Shown: positions 44,906 to 56,845 of the stretch, one piece after another
How the letters are laid out: each line of letters starts with the position of its first letter
Numbering within the stretch: position 1 is the first letter of the stretch
Assembly: GCA_940671915.1 (NCBI GenBank)
Contig: CALNVZ010002100.1
Location: 13,351,672 to 13,415,671, forward strand
Source of the DNA: Paracentrotus lividus
Lineage: Eukaryota > Echinodermata > Echinoidea > Camarodonta > Echinidae
Reading direction: 5' to 3'
Length of the DNA stretch: 64,000 nt
Position numbers and translations under genes: made by a program
The notes under the pieces: generated by a model
Database searches by the model: none
What the model saw: only the letters and a program-made list of their open reading frames with translations
What the model was told of the DNA's origin: nothing

Positions 44906-45116
44906 TGACATAACCTTGTAAGGGATAAATATACCTTTCCTCCCATGATAAATCGACAAGAAAATTCAAAAATCTTCAAGATATACATTAAAAAAGGAAA
45001 CTGGCCTTATGTGATTGCTCTCAAACCTTTTAACATGTTGAAGGATTAAAATCTCAAGAAGCAGGTGTCTACGATTGTCATAAAAGTAATCCTATCATCT
45101 TGGTGGTTAAGGGTGG

Positions 45117-45482
45117 TATCTCACTTCGCGGAGACGTCTCCGCAACAGAATAGAAATTTCGTCTCCGTGACGGATAAATAGTACTAGAGACGTCTCCGAG
45201 ACGACAATTTATGAAAAAAATCTGTCTCCGAAATTCAGGAGACGTCTCGGAGACGTCTCTAATACTATTTACCAGTCGCGGAGACGAAATTTGTATTCTG
45301 TCTTGGAGACGTCTCCGCGAAGTGAGATAGCACCCTCACTTCGCGGAGACATCTCCACGACGGAATCCTATATGCCACGTATAAAAAGGTATTAGAAACA
45401 TCTCCAAAATTTAGAAAATTGAGGAGTAAGAGGAGACTGAGCTAATGGCAAAACCATGTTGACAAATCCGCGAAGTGAGATA
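45117..45482. mobile_element. Compound MITE built from TATCTCACTTCGCGGAGAC ends and GGAGACGTCTCC palindromes
   Basis: Unit 1 (45117-45328) has inverted ends TATCTCACTTCGCGGAGACG / CGTCTCCGCGAAGTGAGATA and at least four internal GAGACGTCTC-type palindromes. It is followed at once by a second, half-decayed unit starting CTCACTTCGCGGAGACATC and ending CCGCGAAGTGAGATA at 45482. The copy-1 counterpart is 32761-33149. No coding capacity. Confidence 0.78.
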
Positions 45483-48400
45483 ACACCCTAAGACCATCAA
45501 ATTACCATTTTTTATGCTCAACCCCCCCCCCCACCCCAACCCGATCAAAAACACTCTGTTACCCCTGCATAACCATGGCATAATCATTTAATAAAAATTA
45601 TCTTGAAGTTTTTAGCGTTAAACAGATTATGAAGCCAAAAGCTATTCTTATTATTATTTGGAAATACTCTTCTCAAAAAGGAACAATGTCATAGTCCTTG
45701 AGAAAAACCGTACATGTTCATGTAATACAAGTACATGAACATTTTTTAAAGCTTTGGTAAACCTAAAACCTTTCCTGTTATTTAAATTGGAAAATAGTAA
45801 TCCACTTGAGAAAATGCAATGTTACAGTCAAAACAAGAACTGTTCTTTATTGTTTGGAGATTCATGAACTCTATTTAAATCCACCCAAAACACAAATTTC
45901 CCCCCTTACCAAAAGAAACAATATCACACTCATTATGAGAACTAAGATATATTCTTTTAAGATGTGTGTAATTTGAATAACCTTTATAACCAAGTGGATT
46001 TCACTAGCTGTTCTTCAAAAATATAAATACCAAAGCTAATGCATGCTGATGAGCTCATGGCTATCTCTCTAAGAATAAACCATTAAAACACCAGAGAAAG
46101 AGAGCAGGGCATACTTAACCAAAATCACTTGAAATAATCTATCTTCCTTGGCAAAGGTTGTGATTCTCACCCTCTCAAGAAATCTGCAGTTAAGTAAGCA
46201 ATGAAAAGGAGAGTAATTAATTATTACACGACTTGTTAAATATAAAACTAAATTATTACAGTGTCATATAAAAAAATGTAATCAATTAAATCTTCACTAT
46301 TCAAAGTTTTGCTCATGATTTACTTTAATATCGGTTTTAAAGTATAATACTCTTTTGTAAAGCACTTAATATTAAAACTTTTTGTATCAATTGCTCTAAA
46401 AATGTAATAAAATATACTTATCATTATCATACCCCAAAATATTATTCTCATCAAATAACTTTGAATATAGAAGCATGACATAGAAGGCCTGGTAATATCA
46501 ATAATGACTGCATTTTCACAAGTGCAGAGGTTACTTAGGTCTATGTACTTTCCCTGTACACAGGGTAACTTCATGATATTTCTTCTTCACATGATGATTA
46601 ATGACATGTAGTGAAGGGAATCTTTAATTAGTGAGAGTACATGGGTGTATTTTAACCAGAGAGCATCTGAAAAAAAAAAAATAATCATGTTTTGTATAAT
46701 AAAAAAATCACATGAGCACACAACATAATGTATGTTCACTTTTGTATTTTGTAGATTGACTAAATCCCACAAAAAGTACACCAACTGATTTTTTTTTTTT
46801 CACTTCCATTAAAAAAAAAATCAAAAGAATGGTTGTCTCTTCATCACCTGTATACTTACTGCCAGATGCATCTGTACAAGGAAAGCAATCTGCAACACTA
46901 ATACCAGAGGTTGAAGAGTGGTTTCCAGCTGAATGCATAATTGGGCGGTATACCAGCAGGTAATGGCTAAGGAGAAATTATATTTAAAAAAACTTTTAAA
47001 AATTGGCCAAATTCTAACAGCTACTCTTTAAAACTTCTATGCCTGGTGTGTGAGTGACCACAAATAACAATAACTAAGAAAAATTAATAAATTGAAAGAG
47101 TGCCTACACCTACACCTACCATTTTCATTTTAAACTTTTATATCAAATTATAGACATTTTGAAAATGTGAGAATGTGAGAAATTTTCCCAGTATGTTCAG
47201 CCCCCACTCCCCGCCCTCCACAATGCTCCATGACCCCTGTCTTTTCAGGTTAATATTTTAAAAATATGAAATTGAACAATGGTAAGCCCTTTATTACCTG
47301 CAATACTCACCAGGCTGATATGTCTCTTGAAATGTTCACTGCAAGATACGTCTATTCAGGAAAGGAAGCTGAAACACAAGTTCTCAAAGTTGAATGTTGA
47401 TGTTGATGCTGACTGCTAAGTTGGATGACCAATCAGGATCTAGATCTCAGTCAGTCCAGGTCCAAAGAACTGAAATATAAACAGTAAAACAACAAAGTCT
47501 TTGCACCAGTACTTATTTGTTTATTACTTGATTAATCAATAAGAATCTGCGATTGTAAAACAAAGGAGAATTTTACACCGTGACACGATGAACGTGATGA
47601 AAAGCGGAGTTGTATGTCTTACTTTTTAATTATCAAATTTTGTGAATAGAATTCCTTTTGTGTACCGTAACTGCAATTGTCACACATAAACTCAAACTTA
47701 ACCTTAATACATGCATTTCCATTGTTGTCAGGTATGGTCTAGATCAAACTAAAAACATTTGAGTATCGTAGTGAATAGTATTTAGTATTTTCATATGTAC
47801 TTGGTCTCAAATTAAACTTGACACCGTAAACAAAATCTGGATTGGGTGGGGTTAAGATTTAATCGTCAGGTTTTTTTAAACATGTAATTGCAAATTATAC
47901 AACAATGCTGGACCAGCTAGATTTCAAAACTGAACTGTTAGCATGTTTCATTTATCAAAATTTATGTTCGACAATGACAAACTCAAGCAGGCCTAAACTT
48001 AATTGAGATCTAACTTAGTTTGTAATTAGTATCTTTCACTTCACTCAGATGACAACTAATACAATAGATCTAGATCTAGACTTGTACTTTCTGTCGTCGA
48101 AAAGTCTAAGATCTGAATCTTTTAGATATCATCAATCTCAGAAATATACTCTTTTAGATGATCTAGAGTTTGAGTTTAACTAGATAGGACATTTCTTAAC
48201 TCTGATAAAATGTACCCTTCCCGTAAACAAAATGGTCTAAGTAACGTACACGTTATCTTTTCTGACAAATTAGGGATCTCGATTATTCAGATCTAAGTTA
48301 CATTTAGTAGAAGACTATGTATGGGGCTGAAATATAATGCACATTTATTATTACGTTTCATAAAATGCCAATTTACCATTTTATTATCATAATCATAAGT

Positions 48401-48756
48401 TGTAAGAGATATCATTTAATCCACACAATATCTTAATTTTATTACCTTTCATTTTTGCTTCAAATATGTCCATTTTTGAGAGGAAAACCCGTCTCATCTG
48501 TGGTGGTAGCAGACACTCGGGATCGTTTCTCGTGCCCATACGCATGCGCACAGTACGCAAGACGGTTCGTAAAACCGTCGCAAGAGCTCACCTGCAAGAC
48601 GCGTCTCGTGATGTCACGTATGACGTCACGAGACAATTTTAGACTCTAAAAATTTGTGATGGAAGACATTCGACTATCTCATTCAAATATCGAATAAAAT
48701 CATTTTTGAATTTTTCATCGATTTTGGCCTCTTGGGACACTTCGTAAAAACGGTGA

Positions 48757-49435
48757 CGAATATATACACCTAAAAATTTAATCGAATTTGAACGTTTTAT
48801 AACCTCATCATTTATAGGGTATCAATATTCAAATTTTTATTACCAAATATCATAAAATGTGTTTTTTGTACATTTAAGACCAACTTATTGGCAATGAAAC
48901 AAGAGTTAATTTTTTTAAATTCAGAAGTCATTGTTCATTGTTTGTATTAAAAACTGTGTGTCTTTGTGCTTCATAAATATACTTGTGTCATCAGCAAAAA
49001 TAATGAAATTAAGAAGAGAAGAGCAATTTGGCAAATCGTTAATATATATCAAAAATAATACCGGTCCAAGAATTGATCCTTACGGGACACCGCACAACAT
49101 AGAAAGTACATCAGACTTTTTAAAATTAAAATCTGCATATTGATGCCTATTTGAAATATAACTTTTAAATAATTCCAAGGGAGTGCCTCTAATACCATAA
49201 TAATTAAGTTTATAAAATAAAATCTCATGATCTATACAATCGAATGCTTTTTTTTTTAATCTAAAAATACACCAAAAACCGTTTCTCTGTCTTCAATGGC
49301 ATCGCTAAGATTCAAGATAAAATCTGTTACAGCTAATAATGTTGAATTGTGCCTTATAATAACATTTAGCATTATATTTTACATAAATTTTGACTCTTTA
49401 TTAGCTTCACTATCTGATCACTGAATTAAAAAAAA
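48757..49435 (-). mobile_element. LINE reverse-transcriptase part, copy 2
   Basis: Minus-strand translation in pieces: VTDFILNLSDAIEDRETVFG, FLD.KKAFDCIDHEILFYKL, YYGIRGTPLELFKSYISNR, GVP.GSILGPVLFLIYINDL, then FADDTSIF. These are RT palm motifs, with the catalytic aspartates of FLD and FADD present. In-frame stops occur, for example between GVP and GSILGP. The sequence continues INSCFIANKLVLNVQKTHF up to the nested insertion at 48757, then KWKNHVNNILNKI at about 43146. Non-LTR, probably CR1/Jockey/L2 group. Confidence 0.85.
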
Positions 49436-49468
49436 GGCAATGCATAGTATATTCCTTTTCGTTTCTAG

Positions 49469-49853
49469 ACACCAATCACGGATGATAATGTGGAGGAGGT
49501 GTCTGAAGAATTAGCTGAGATAACCGAAGATTCTGCAGACATGACGGCAGAAGAAATCGACTCTACAGCTGATATCCTGTACAATATCACGTCTGTCAAC
49601 TCATCTGAACCAGCAGTACGTAAAAATGATCGCCATCTTTCATCTTTTTATCGATATCATCAACTTCATCATTGTCAATCGTCACCATCGCCATCAAAAT
49701 CACTATCATCATTATAAACAGCAGCAGCTGTAAACTCGGGGTCATCGTCATCATCATAATTATTATTGTATTTTTATTTTTGAAGATGGGAGGTTTCATG
49801 TTTTTCTGGATATATATGGTTGTATCTGTCATCCAATTCGTTCACTCATCGTC

Positions 49854-49884
<31 letters not shown>

Positions 49885-50728
49885 CCCTCATCATCTGAAT
49901 CCTCGTCATCATCATCATCATCATCATCATAAATTTAATTCGTTTTCATTTTCAAACGTGAGATATTCATTGAGAATTCTGGGCGACACCACTCCTCATC
50001 ATCACCATCGGTATCATCATCATCATCATCATCATCACCATTATCCTCATCAACATAATCACCATATTATCATCATCGTCAACATCATCACCAACATGTT
50101 ATCATCATCATCATCATTATCACAATCATCATCACCGTCATCATCATCATCATCACCCTCATCATATCATCAACATCATTACAACATGTTATCATGATCA
50201 TCATCATTATCACAATCATCATCACCATCATCATCAAAATATTTTGTTTTCGTTTTCAAACATGAGATGTTCATTGATGACTGGTATATGGATATTAAAT
50301 CGTTGCACGTCTCATTTTATCCGTTCAAGACACCTCCGAAAAGTCAAAAGCATAGGCCTAAGTCTGATTTCAAATCCCGAATCCTGTTCGTATATGATCT
50401 CTTTAAATGAATTGATGTTTCTATTAGTTTCATTTCAACGCTTTCATTTTGTGACGAAGAGGGAATATTGTTTCTTCAGTAAATGCGGAACATGAACATC
50501 CTATTATAATCGAATTCATTGTTATTTCCCCCCTTACTCCAGGTGACGAGATCGGTTGTCGAGACAATGAATAACTTAATGAATGTGAACGAAGATGAGC
50601 TCGAGGAAGCTGCTACGAAGGGGTCGACGAATCGAGCAGTTCGATGTTTAGAGACCCAACTCCAGTTTGTCGACGTCACATCATCCAACGGCACATACAA
50701 AGATGTGCAGCCCAATCTAGGGGTGCAA
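49469..50728 (+). CDS. Adhesion GPCR, first two GAIN-domain exons (intact)
   Basis: Exon 49469-49615 (49 codons, phase 0) reads TPITDDNVEEVSEELAEI then ADMTAEEIDSTADILYNIT. Exon 50543-50728 (62 codons, phase 0) reads VVETMNNLMNVNEDELEEAA then ECL-like VRCLETQLQFVDVT. Both have tag/cag acceptors and GTACGT/GTAAAT donors. The acidic helical pattern, ending in a conserved-looking LGVQ border, matches subdomain A of the GAIN autoproteolysis-inducing domain that precedes the GPS in adhesion GPCRs. The intron between holds a long (CAT)n tract. The ligand-binding N-terminal modules are not visible, so the subfamily cannot be named. Confidence 0.8.
49640..50240. repeat. (CAT)n microsatellite, copy 2
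   Basis: Counterpart of 37590-38215, with more regular triplets; frames differ by indels only. Confidence 0.92.
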
Positions 50729-51001
50729 GTAAATGTCTTCCATATTTTGTGTGATATCAGAATTATCGTTATTACTTTTCCATTCATTATATTTCTGTTA
50801 TACTATATCGATTTCGTACTTGAAATGAATTGATGATCGTAATATTTTAACGATTATTATGCGATTTGGCTTCTTTGTAATTCCACCCTATCGTAGCTGT
50901 GCTGGTGGTCGTCCCATTCTCCCACAACAGTTACTTGCTCGTGACATTATTATCGCTCTGTCATTTTAATTAGCTGGAAATAATATTTTTGTTAAATTCA
51001 G

Positions 51002-51397
51002 GTCAGCGAATACTCACCCAATTATTCCAAACTGGCCTCACGTTCATCTACTCCACGGATGATCCCCGTCTTCCTCTCAGACCTGAGCATATTTCGTCTA
51101 TTTCGGGAACAGCGAAAACCTCGATCCCGGAGACATGCGATTCATGCCCGAATATCACTGCCGACCTCACTCGGGAGAGAATCAGACGAAACACTAGTCG
51201 GGTCTCATTCGTAATTTATCGGACCACTGCTCTGTTCCTGTCGGCTTCATTGATCAAGTTCACGCGAACCAAACCGACTTTACCCGAAACGCGAACACTC
51301 GTGTCATCTCGGCTGCTATCAACGCAATGCCCATTTCGAATCTTTCGGAACCTATTATGACGTCATACCATCCAATCTTCACTTCAACTAATTGAGT
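51002..51397 (+). CDS. Adhesion GPCR, GAIN subdomain B exon (frame-broken)
   Basis: The acceptor is at 51000-51001. The best stretches are FIYSTDDPRLPLRP, PNITADLTRERI and SRVSFVIYRTTALFLSA in one frame, then NTRVISAAINAMPISNLSEP in another. This is the beta-rich order (SFVVYR, then RVISASI, then LSEPI) seen before the GPS in adhesion GPCRs. One A is missing near 51262 (TTCACGCG here, TTCAACGCG in copy 1), and one base is missing at the donor. Comparing the two copies resolves both. Confidence 0.75.
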
Positions 51398-51704
51398 TTG
51401 TGCTCCTTTAAAACATCCACGCCATTGATTTTTTTTTCTTTTTCTTGTTGTGATTATTAAAAGAATGTTGTTTATTTTATTTAGTTACTTTTTTCTTTTT
51501 TTTTTTTCTCTTGGGGTAATTTTTTTTAATGTTTGTTGGACAATTTGTAAATAAAATCATCCCTTCCCTCTTAATGACTTCAAATGCAAGAAAGGGAAAA
51601 GGGGGACAAGTGATGAGTTATTTTTTATAAAAGTTTCTAAAATTATCAAGCTGTTTAGTGTGGCCTTGACATACATTTCGTAAAGAAAGTGGATATCCGT
51701 TTTT

Positions 51705-51815
51705 ATTTATGTTTGTTTTGGTTGTTGTTTTTCGTTTGTTTTGTTTTGTTTTGTTTGCTTGTTTGTCTGTTTGTTTGTTTTGTTTGTTTGTTTGTTTGTT
51801 TGTGTTTTTGGGGGG
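51705..51815. repeat. (GTTT)n tract, copy 2
   Basis: Same intron position as 39760-39870, with a cleaner (TTTG)n pattern. Confidence 0.9.
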
Positions 51816-51937
51816 GTGGTAGAAACATAAAAGAAAAGAAAAAGTCCTATTAAACGGCAAGTATTGCAAAATTATTATTTGTGTGGTACATCGTATAAAA
51901 TTCCATTCGATAAAATGTTCAAATGTATTTCGCGCAG

Positions 51938-52102
51938 AACGTCAAAACGTCAAGAACCCTGTGTGTGTTTTTTGGGACTTTGAGGCGGACCATGGACACG
52001 GTAATTGGTCTCCAGATGGATGCCGCCTGTGCCCCGCTCCCTGGTTTCATACATGAATACAGATGCCAATGCGATCATCTGACCAACTTTGCGATTTTAA
52101 TG
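51938..52102 (+). CDS. Adhesion GPCR, GPS cleavage-site exon
   Basis: After the cag acceptor, phase 2 gives RQNVKNPVCVFWDFEADHG and NWSPDGCRL; a shifted frame then gives EYRCQCDHLTNFAILM. This is the GPS signature: CxFWDF, W, C, CxC, then HLT. Autocleavage in this family occurs between Leu and Thr of HLT, releasing the tethered agonist TNFAILM. Cysteines and the HLT are all present, so the receptor should be cleavable. The frame slip lies between GCRLC and the last C-x-C and looks like one missing or surplus base. The donor is ATG|GTAGCT at 52103. Confidence 0.88.
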
Positions 52103-52659
52103 GTAGCTCTACATGTGATATGGACTGATGATTTTCGATAGCAAGGACATTGAAAGGTACAATGTACAGAATTAAAAAATACATTAAAACTCAAAATTGC
52201 TGCCGTCTTACTACTTGTAATGATCTCACCAACTTTGCTATTGTATGTTCAATAAATATCAATGGATTGATTTGGAATGAGAAGTAAATTAGTTGATCTA
52301 AAACAAAAAGAAAGAAAACATTTTGAAACTTTGAGAAGGACCAGGCTCACGAACATAGTTCCAACGATGACTAGGTCAACGGGAACTACTAGACGGAATG
52401 AAATACTATGCCACCACTTAATTAGGGTGGACGTCAGTGCAACGTTCTTGTTCACTCAATCGAAAACTCCGTCTCAAAATTGTTTCTTTTATTTCAAAAT
52501 TTTCTTTTCAATGATCATCGATAGAAGTTGCATCATGTACACGATTTTTTTAAAATTGTTACAAAGTTGGTGTGTATCCCTGTAACAGACTCATTGAATT
52601 ATTTCGTACAATGTTTCAAGATTCTCTCTCCATCATTTCATCATATTTCTCTTCTTTAG

Positions 52660-52783
52660 GATATTTACGGAAACTCTCTGCTTACAGATCATCAAGATTT
52701 GTATTAGAGATCATGAGCTATGTTGGATGTTGTCTGTCCAGCGTGTGTCTTGTGATAACCCTCATCACGTTCCTCACTTCGAA
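52660..52783 (+). CDS. Adhesion GPCR, TM1 exon
   Basis: Reads IYGNSLLTDHQD, then (shifted by one base) LEIMSYVGCCLSSVCLVITL and ITFLTS before GAA|GTAAGT. ILSYVGC-xS-xCLxxTLITFL is the conserved first membrane helix of class B2 receptors. The phase fits the next exon exactly. Confidence 0.85.
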
Positions 52784-52884
52784 GTAAGTCATTCACAACA
52801 TTCAAGTTTAAAACGCAAAGTTCAAAATGGACTGTGTTGGATTTTGACGAATGATGTCTGCCGCCATCTTTGAAAGTTTCTAAT

Positions 52885-53130
52885 GCGGCGGTCACAACTC
52901 GCCGTACCTTCGACGTGCAACTCCTACGACGGATTTCGTAAGAAATTCGTGCAGCGTATGCACCATGAAGGCACGTTGCCTGTACGACGTGCAGGAAGTT
53001 TTTACAATACCCTTACTACAGAAACGCAGGAATCGCAGAAGTTGACCCAGGACCTGTGCGTGCATGGTACATGCAACGCAGGCTCATTGATGGCACGTGC
53101 CCGTAGCCTACGACGAGTTGTGACCGCCGC
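52885..53130. mobile_element. MITE with GCGGCGGTCACAACTCG termini, copy 2
   Basis: The left end GCGGCGGTCACAACTCGCCG is matched inverted at 53113-53130. The interior is GC-richer than its surroundings, and ACGTGCA words recur in it, so it looks deceptively coding. No transposase. The open frames across it were rejected as genes. Confidence 0.83.
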
Positions 53131-53985
53131 ATAACGAGGAACGGTGTACAAAATTGTTCAAGAGCAATGCATTTTAAATCTCTATTCCTTATGATTTTTG
53201 TAAAATTGGTTATCTTGTTGACCAAGTTTAAAAGTTAAATCATTCACTTTTAATACAATAACCTATGGGGATGTGAAAACATTCCGGAACATTTTTATTG
53301 TAGTTTCGATGATAAAATAAAAGTTAAAACCACATATTTGATATTAGCAGAAGAAGAACCTTCCATATGTCCCACTTAAGTCCTATTCCTTCAAAAGTTC
53401 ATAACATCCGCAATATGGAATGGAATAAATTTATTGTGGATCTTTTCTGGATACAGTAATGGTAAAGTTTTGTCATCAATTGTAAAGGAACGATTCAACG
53501 ATAAAAGTTATCCATTGTTAAAAAAAGACAGTCATATGACGCTTTAAGATTGTTAAAGATATTAGTTGATAAGGGGGAAATGTGATTTCAAATATGAAGG
53601 AAGTTTTTGGGATAAGTCTTATGATAATATTATGCATGTTCTTGGTATCGGTTCCTGTTATATTTCAATTTTAGAGCGTTATTTTTTTTTTTTAATTATC
53701 TTAATCTTATAGAATAACTATTCTGAATATTTTACCCGCTTTGAACATGAAAGTTAAGTCAGTGCGCTGCCTACCACCTTTACACACGGTTAAGCTGACC
53801 AGCAATGAAATATGAATGAAAGTTTTAATAATAGCTATCCATGTTAAGCTCATCTGACAAAGTATTCTCACACACCTAAAAATTCACATTCTCTAGTTTT
53901 CATTGATCCATTCTATCAACGCATAACCTAAAAATAAAGACACGGAACCGAGCCCTTTCTATATGTTTTTCGTTACTCCATCCAG

Positions 53986-54246
53986 GAAACTTCGGAAGTC
54001 CCAGGCTAACCGCATACTCACCTCGCTCTCCGCATCCCTCTCTCCTCTACGTATTTCCTCCTCCTCCTCACTCTCAAACACGTTACCATGGTAACATGTG
54101 GCGTCATCGTGGGATTTGTCCACTACTCGCTGCTGTCCTCGGCTGTTGGATGGTGTGGAGAGTTCAATATGTATCTCATGGTCATCCGCGTCTTCGATCG
54201 CGGGGGATACCCCATTTCATGCTCAGGGCCACCGTCTTCCGCGCTC
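53986..54246 (+). CDS. Adhesion GPCR, TM2-TM3 exon
   Basis: It opens KKLRKSQANRILTSLSASL, the intracellular loop 1/TM2 start (RSxANRILThL) of class B2 receptors. TM3 follows as CGVIVGFVHYSLLSSAVGW and EFNMYLMVIRVFD, with the HY, W and LYLMV-VF positions of the family. The tail (ISCSGPP in the open frame; FMLRATVF shifted) is the start of TM4. At least two one-base shifts are needed, one in TM2 and one after RVFD. Acceptor ccatccag; donor CTC|GTAAGA. Confidence 0.85.
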
Positions 54247-55037
54247 GTAAGAATCATGAGGAGACATAGATGGATATAGACCCTTCTCCTTCCTGCTCTC
54301 TGTCGGGAACGGATTGAGGGAGGGGGGGGGTCGACGGACCGATTACACCGATTAGAATTATTTAATTAAGGCCCCAAAACGGATGCAAAAAGCCCCCTAA
54401 AATAAGAGTAAATCATGTTTTTTTAGTTTTTATTTTTTTTTATTAATTATTTTTGTTGATCGTTTTATGAGACTGCCCCCAGAGAATATAATATTATATC
54501 ACGCCTACGCATTAAATAAAAGGATGATATCAAACATAACACACTAAAGTGAACATGATTATTATTTTTTTTTAAAAATACAAACTCCATAATCAGCCAA
54601 AATTACACCAAAAAAATTATACAACATCCGAAATACTAAGGATTTGTTATAATTTGGTCATGATGCGCGTGTTGAACTCACAAATCTATTGTTTGAGCGA
54701 TATCATGTAATACATTTTTAAGATGTCTTGTTTTGGGTTTGAAAACCTATAGACCACTGGACTATACTGACCGTTCCTCACTGCAGTCAATGACTAATAA
54801 CGATCAGATATGAACTACGTAGCACGCGTCCGTCATGAAATTAAAGATCATAGATGTAGAGATTAGATACAAGATGGGTCATGCTGATAACGATATATAC
54901 TGCGTCAGGCGTTCCGTGCTGATGAGGTTTATCGAACTTTCGCAACATGTATGTCCTGTCCAGAAGAGGAGTTGTGGTTATATATCTCAGATCAGTATAA
55001 AGATCTAATCAAAGGTGTTTCCACTTTCTATTTACAG

Positions 55038-55112
55038 GAGTCCCAGGTAATTGTTGGCACAACCAGCGGAATACGCCAGACATGGGTATATGTCATATTC
55101 TGACAGCAAGCA
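55038..55112 (+). CDS. Adhesion GPCR, TM4 end and extracellular loop 2 exon
   Basis: With small corrections at the G after CCCAG and at homopolymers, this reads GVP, VIVGTTSGIRPD, then YMSYSDSKQ up to the donor CA|GTAAGT. GIPxVIVGIT-G at the end of TM4 is characteristic of class B2. It lies outside the duplicated segment, so the noise extends beyond it. Confidence 0.75.
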
Positions 55113-55178
55113 GTAAGTTAATTTATGAACATTAATTAAAAGTCATTAGAATGAAATGGAATGTATTCAGATCGCAAA

Positions 55179-55232
55179 AAAAAAAAAAAAAAAAAACACC
55201 CCCCCAAAAAAAAAAAAAAAAAAAAAAAAAAA
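55179..55232. repeat. Poly-A/poly-C homopolymer block
   Basis: Two long A runs separated by CACCCCCCC, between the TM4 and TM5 exons. Lengths are unreliable in noisy sequence. Confidence 0.9.
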
Positions 55233-55560
55233 TTGCCGTTGCTTGTTGTTTATTTAATATTTTTTTTTACTTTCCTAAAACACCCCAATTCTAAAGGAAC
55301 AATAATTTGCTTTGAAATATACATTTTCTAGTAATTATCATCTCTGATTTACATAATTGTGGGGATACATAGGGCCATATTTTTTTTTCTACCGCAATGA
55401 CAAGTCGTCTACTATAGCATTTACCTTGCGTGGCTTGAATTATGTATTCAATACGACTTGCTTTTTTGAACGCTCTTTTCATCTCTCAGTTAAATAAATT
55501 ATATTTATAATATACAAGAACATAATCATTACTAACATTTTCATCTCTTTATCGTTTCAG

Positions 55561-56242
55561 ATGCGGTTTCTTTGAGCCTATGGCCCCTGGTGGCGGGGTT
55601 TGTTATACACATCCTCATCCTCTATGACATACACATCTTCATTCTCGTCATGCGACGCTTACAAAAGTAGGAAAAACAAATCACAAAACCCAAATACCTT
55701 GAGCGCTTGCGTCGTCTGCAGAACGCTATGGCTCTTATCGTCCTCATGGGTTTAACGTGGGCGTTTGGCTTTCTCACATCTATCCAAGTCGCTAGCTTGG
55801 CTTTCCAGGTTATTTTCATCATCTTAAACTCTCCAAGGCGTTTTATATTCCTCTTTTACTGCGTGAGAAACCCAATCGCACGCGCCATTTGAGAAGCTTG
55901 CTCTGCCCGCGCGCGTGCAATGCCAGACTGAGAGAGAGAACGGTCGTTAGCAAACTGCTCGTCATCGAGTAGTAATGGTTCGAAAGCGCGATCTCGAGAT
56001 CGCGAATTCGGATGCTGTCGATAAAAAGACGACCACACACCAGGAGGTGAGATGGTACACAAAGTTGGAATCGACCTCTGTCATATATCTTCGAAGAGGC
56101 AACGGATGGATGATAAGTGTATTTACACGATTGAATTGTCATCATTACCAACATCCATGATGTCGAAGCAATAGAAGGTGTCTTTGAATATGATAACGAT
56201 GCTCTTGATGATGGTATGGAGGAAATGGAAACCAGCTACTAA
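55561..56242 (+). CDS. Adhesion GPCR, TM5-TM7 and cytoplasmic tail exon
   Basis: Acceptor cgtttcag. TM5: SLWPLVAGFVIHILILYDIH then FILVMRRLQK. Loop 3: KPKYLERLRRLQNAM. TM6: ALIVLMGLTWAFGFL, the most diagnostic motif of class B2. TM7: LAFQVIFIILNS then FIFLFYCVRNPIARAI. Stops after RRLQK and in the tail reflect one-base slips. The tail, in one frame near the end, is DVEAIEGVFEYDNDALDD and MEEMETSY followed by TAA at 56240-56242. A donor-like GAG|GTGAGA at 56046 could mark one more intron. Confidence 0.87.
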
Positions 56243-56444
56243 TTCAATCATGTCACCTCTGCCTAAACAACTACGATCATACAATAATATACAGAAGTCC
56301 AACGTCCATGGATGTAACTATACTTTTGACCAATTACAAATCAATTTTAAAAGTGTTGATTTTCGTTTGATTGGTGGATAAAGAACGCAAATTTAATTAT
56401 AAATTTGATAATTGGAAAAAAGTTTAAAGCAGGCTTTTTGTTTT

Positions 56445-56845
56445 AACTTAAATAGATGCGATATGGCCTTCTATTAACGTATTCTAAATTTTTAAGAACT
56501 CACTTTGTGAAATACATACGAGACATGTTTTACTTGATACGATAATTTAATCTTGTTGAAGTTAGAAATACACGTCATCGATCTTAGCGAAAAATAACAT
56601 CATAATAGATGAAATATATACGCAAATTTCTATATGAATTTGTCAGAAAAACTACTCATAGTTAAAGGCTTGTTATATACATGTACATTAAAGTGAAATA
56701 GATGCGATGTAGGCTTTTATGTATTATAAATTTTTACCAACTCGCTCTCGGAAATACTCACTTGATAAGATATTTTAATCTTGTGGCAGTTAGAAATACA
56801 CGTCCTCGATCTTAGCGAGAAATAAAAATACATCATTATTTTTGT
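56445..56845. repeat. Direct repeat, two ~150-base copies
   Basis: 56445-56605 and 56690-56845 share ATAGATGCGAT, TTTAATCTTGT, then AGTTAGAAATACACGTC and CGATCTTAGCGA. A duplicated segment about 200 bases past the receptor stop; no function seen. Confidence 0.75.

Larger units (their letters stand above)
42780..54530. repeat. Tandem duplication, copy 2 (11.75 kb)
   Basis: Direct repeat of 30354-42779, about 670 bases shorter. Differences are dominated by indels rather than substitutions and fall equally in exons, introns and transposons. Receptor exons are mostly better preserved here (the first two GAIN exons are fully open), but the donor after the third is damaged here and intact in copy 1. 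Unique receptor sequence resumes after 54530. Confidence 0.93.

Noticed and set aside
49820..50197. His/Ser-rich 125-codon ORF
   Set aside because: It is a translation of a (CAT)n microsatellite in a receptor intron.
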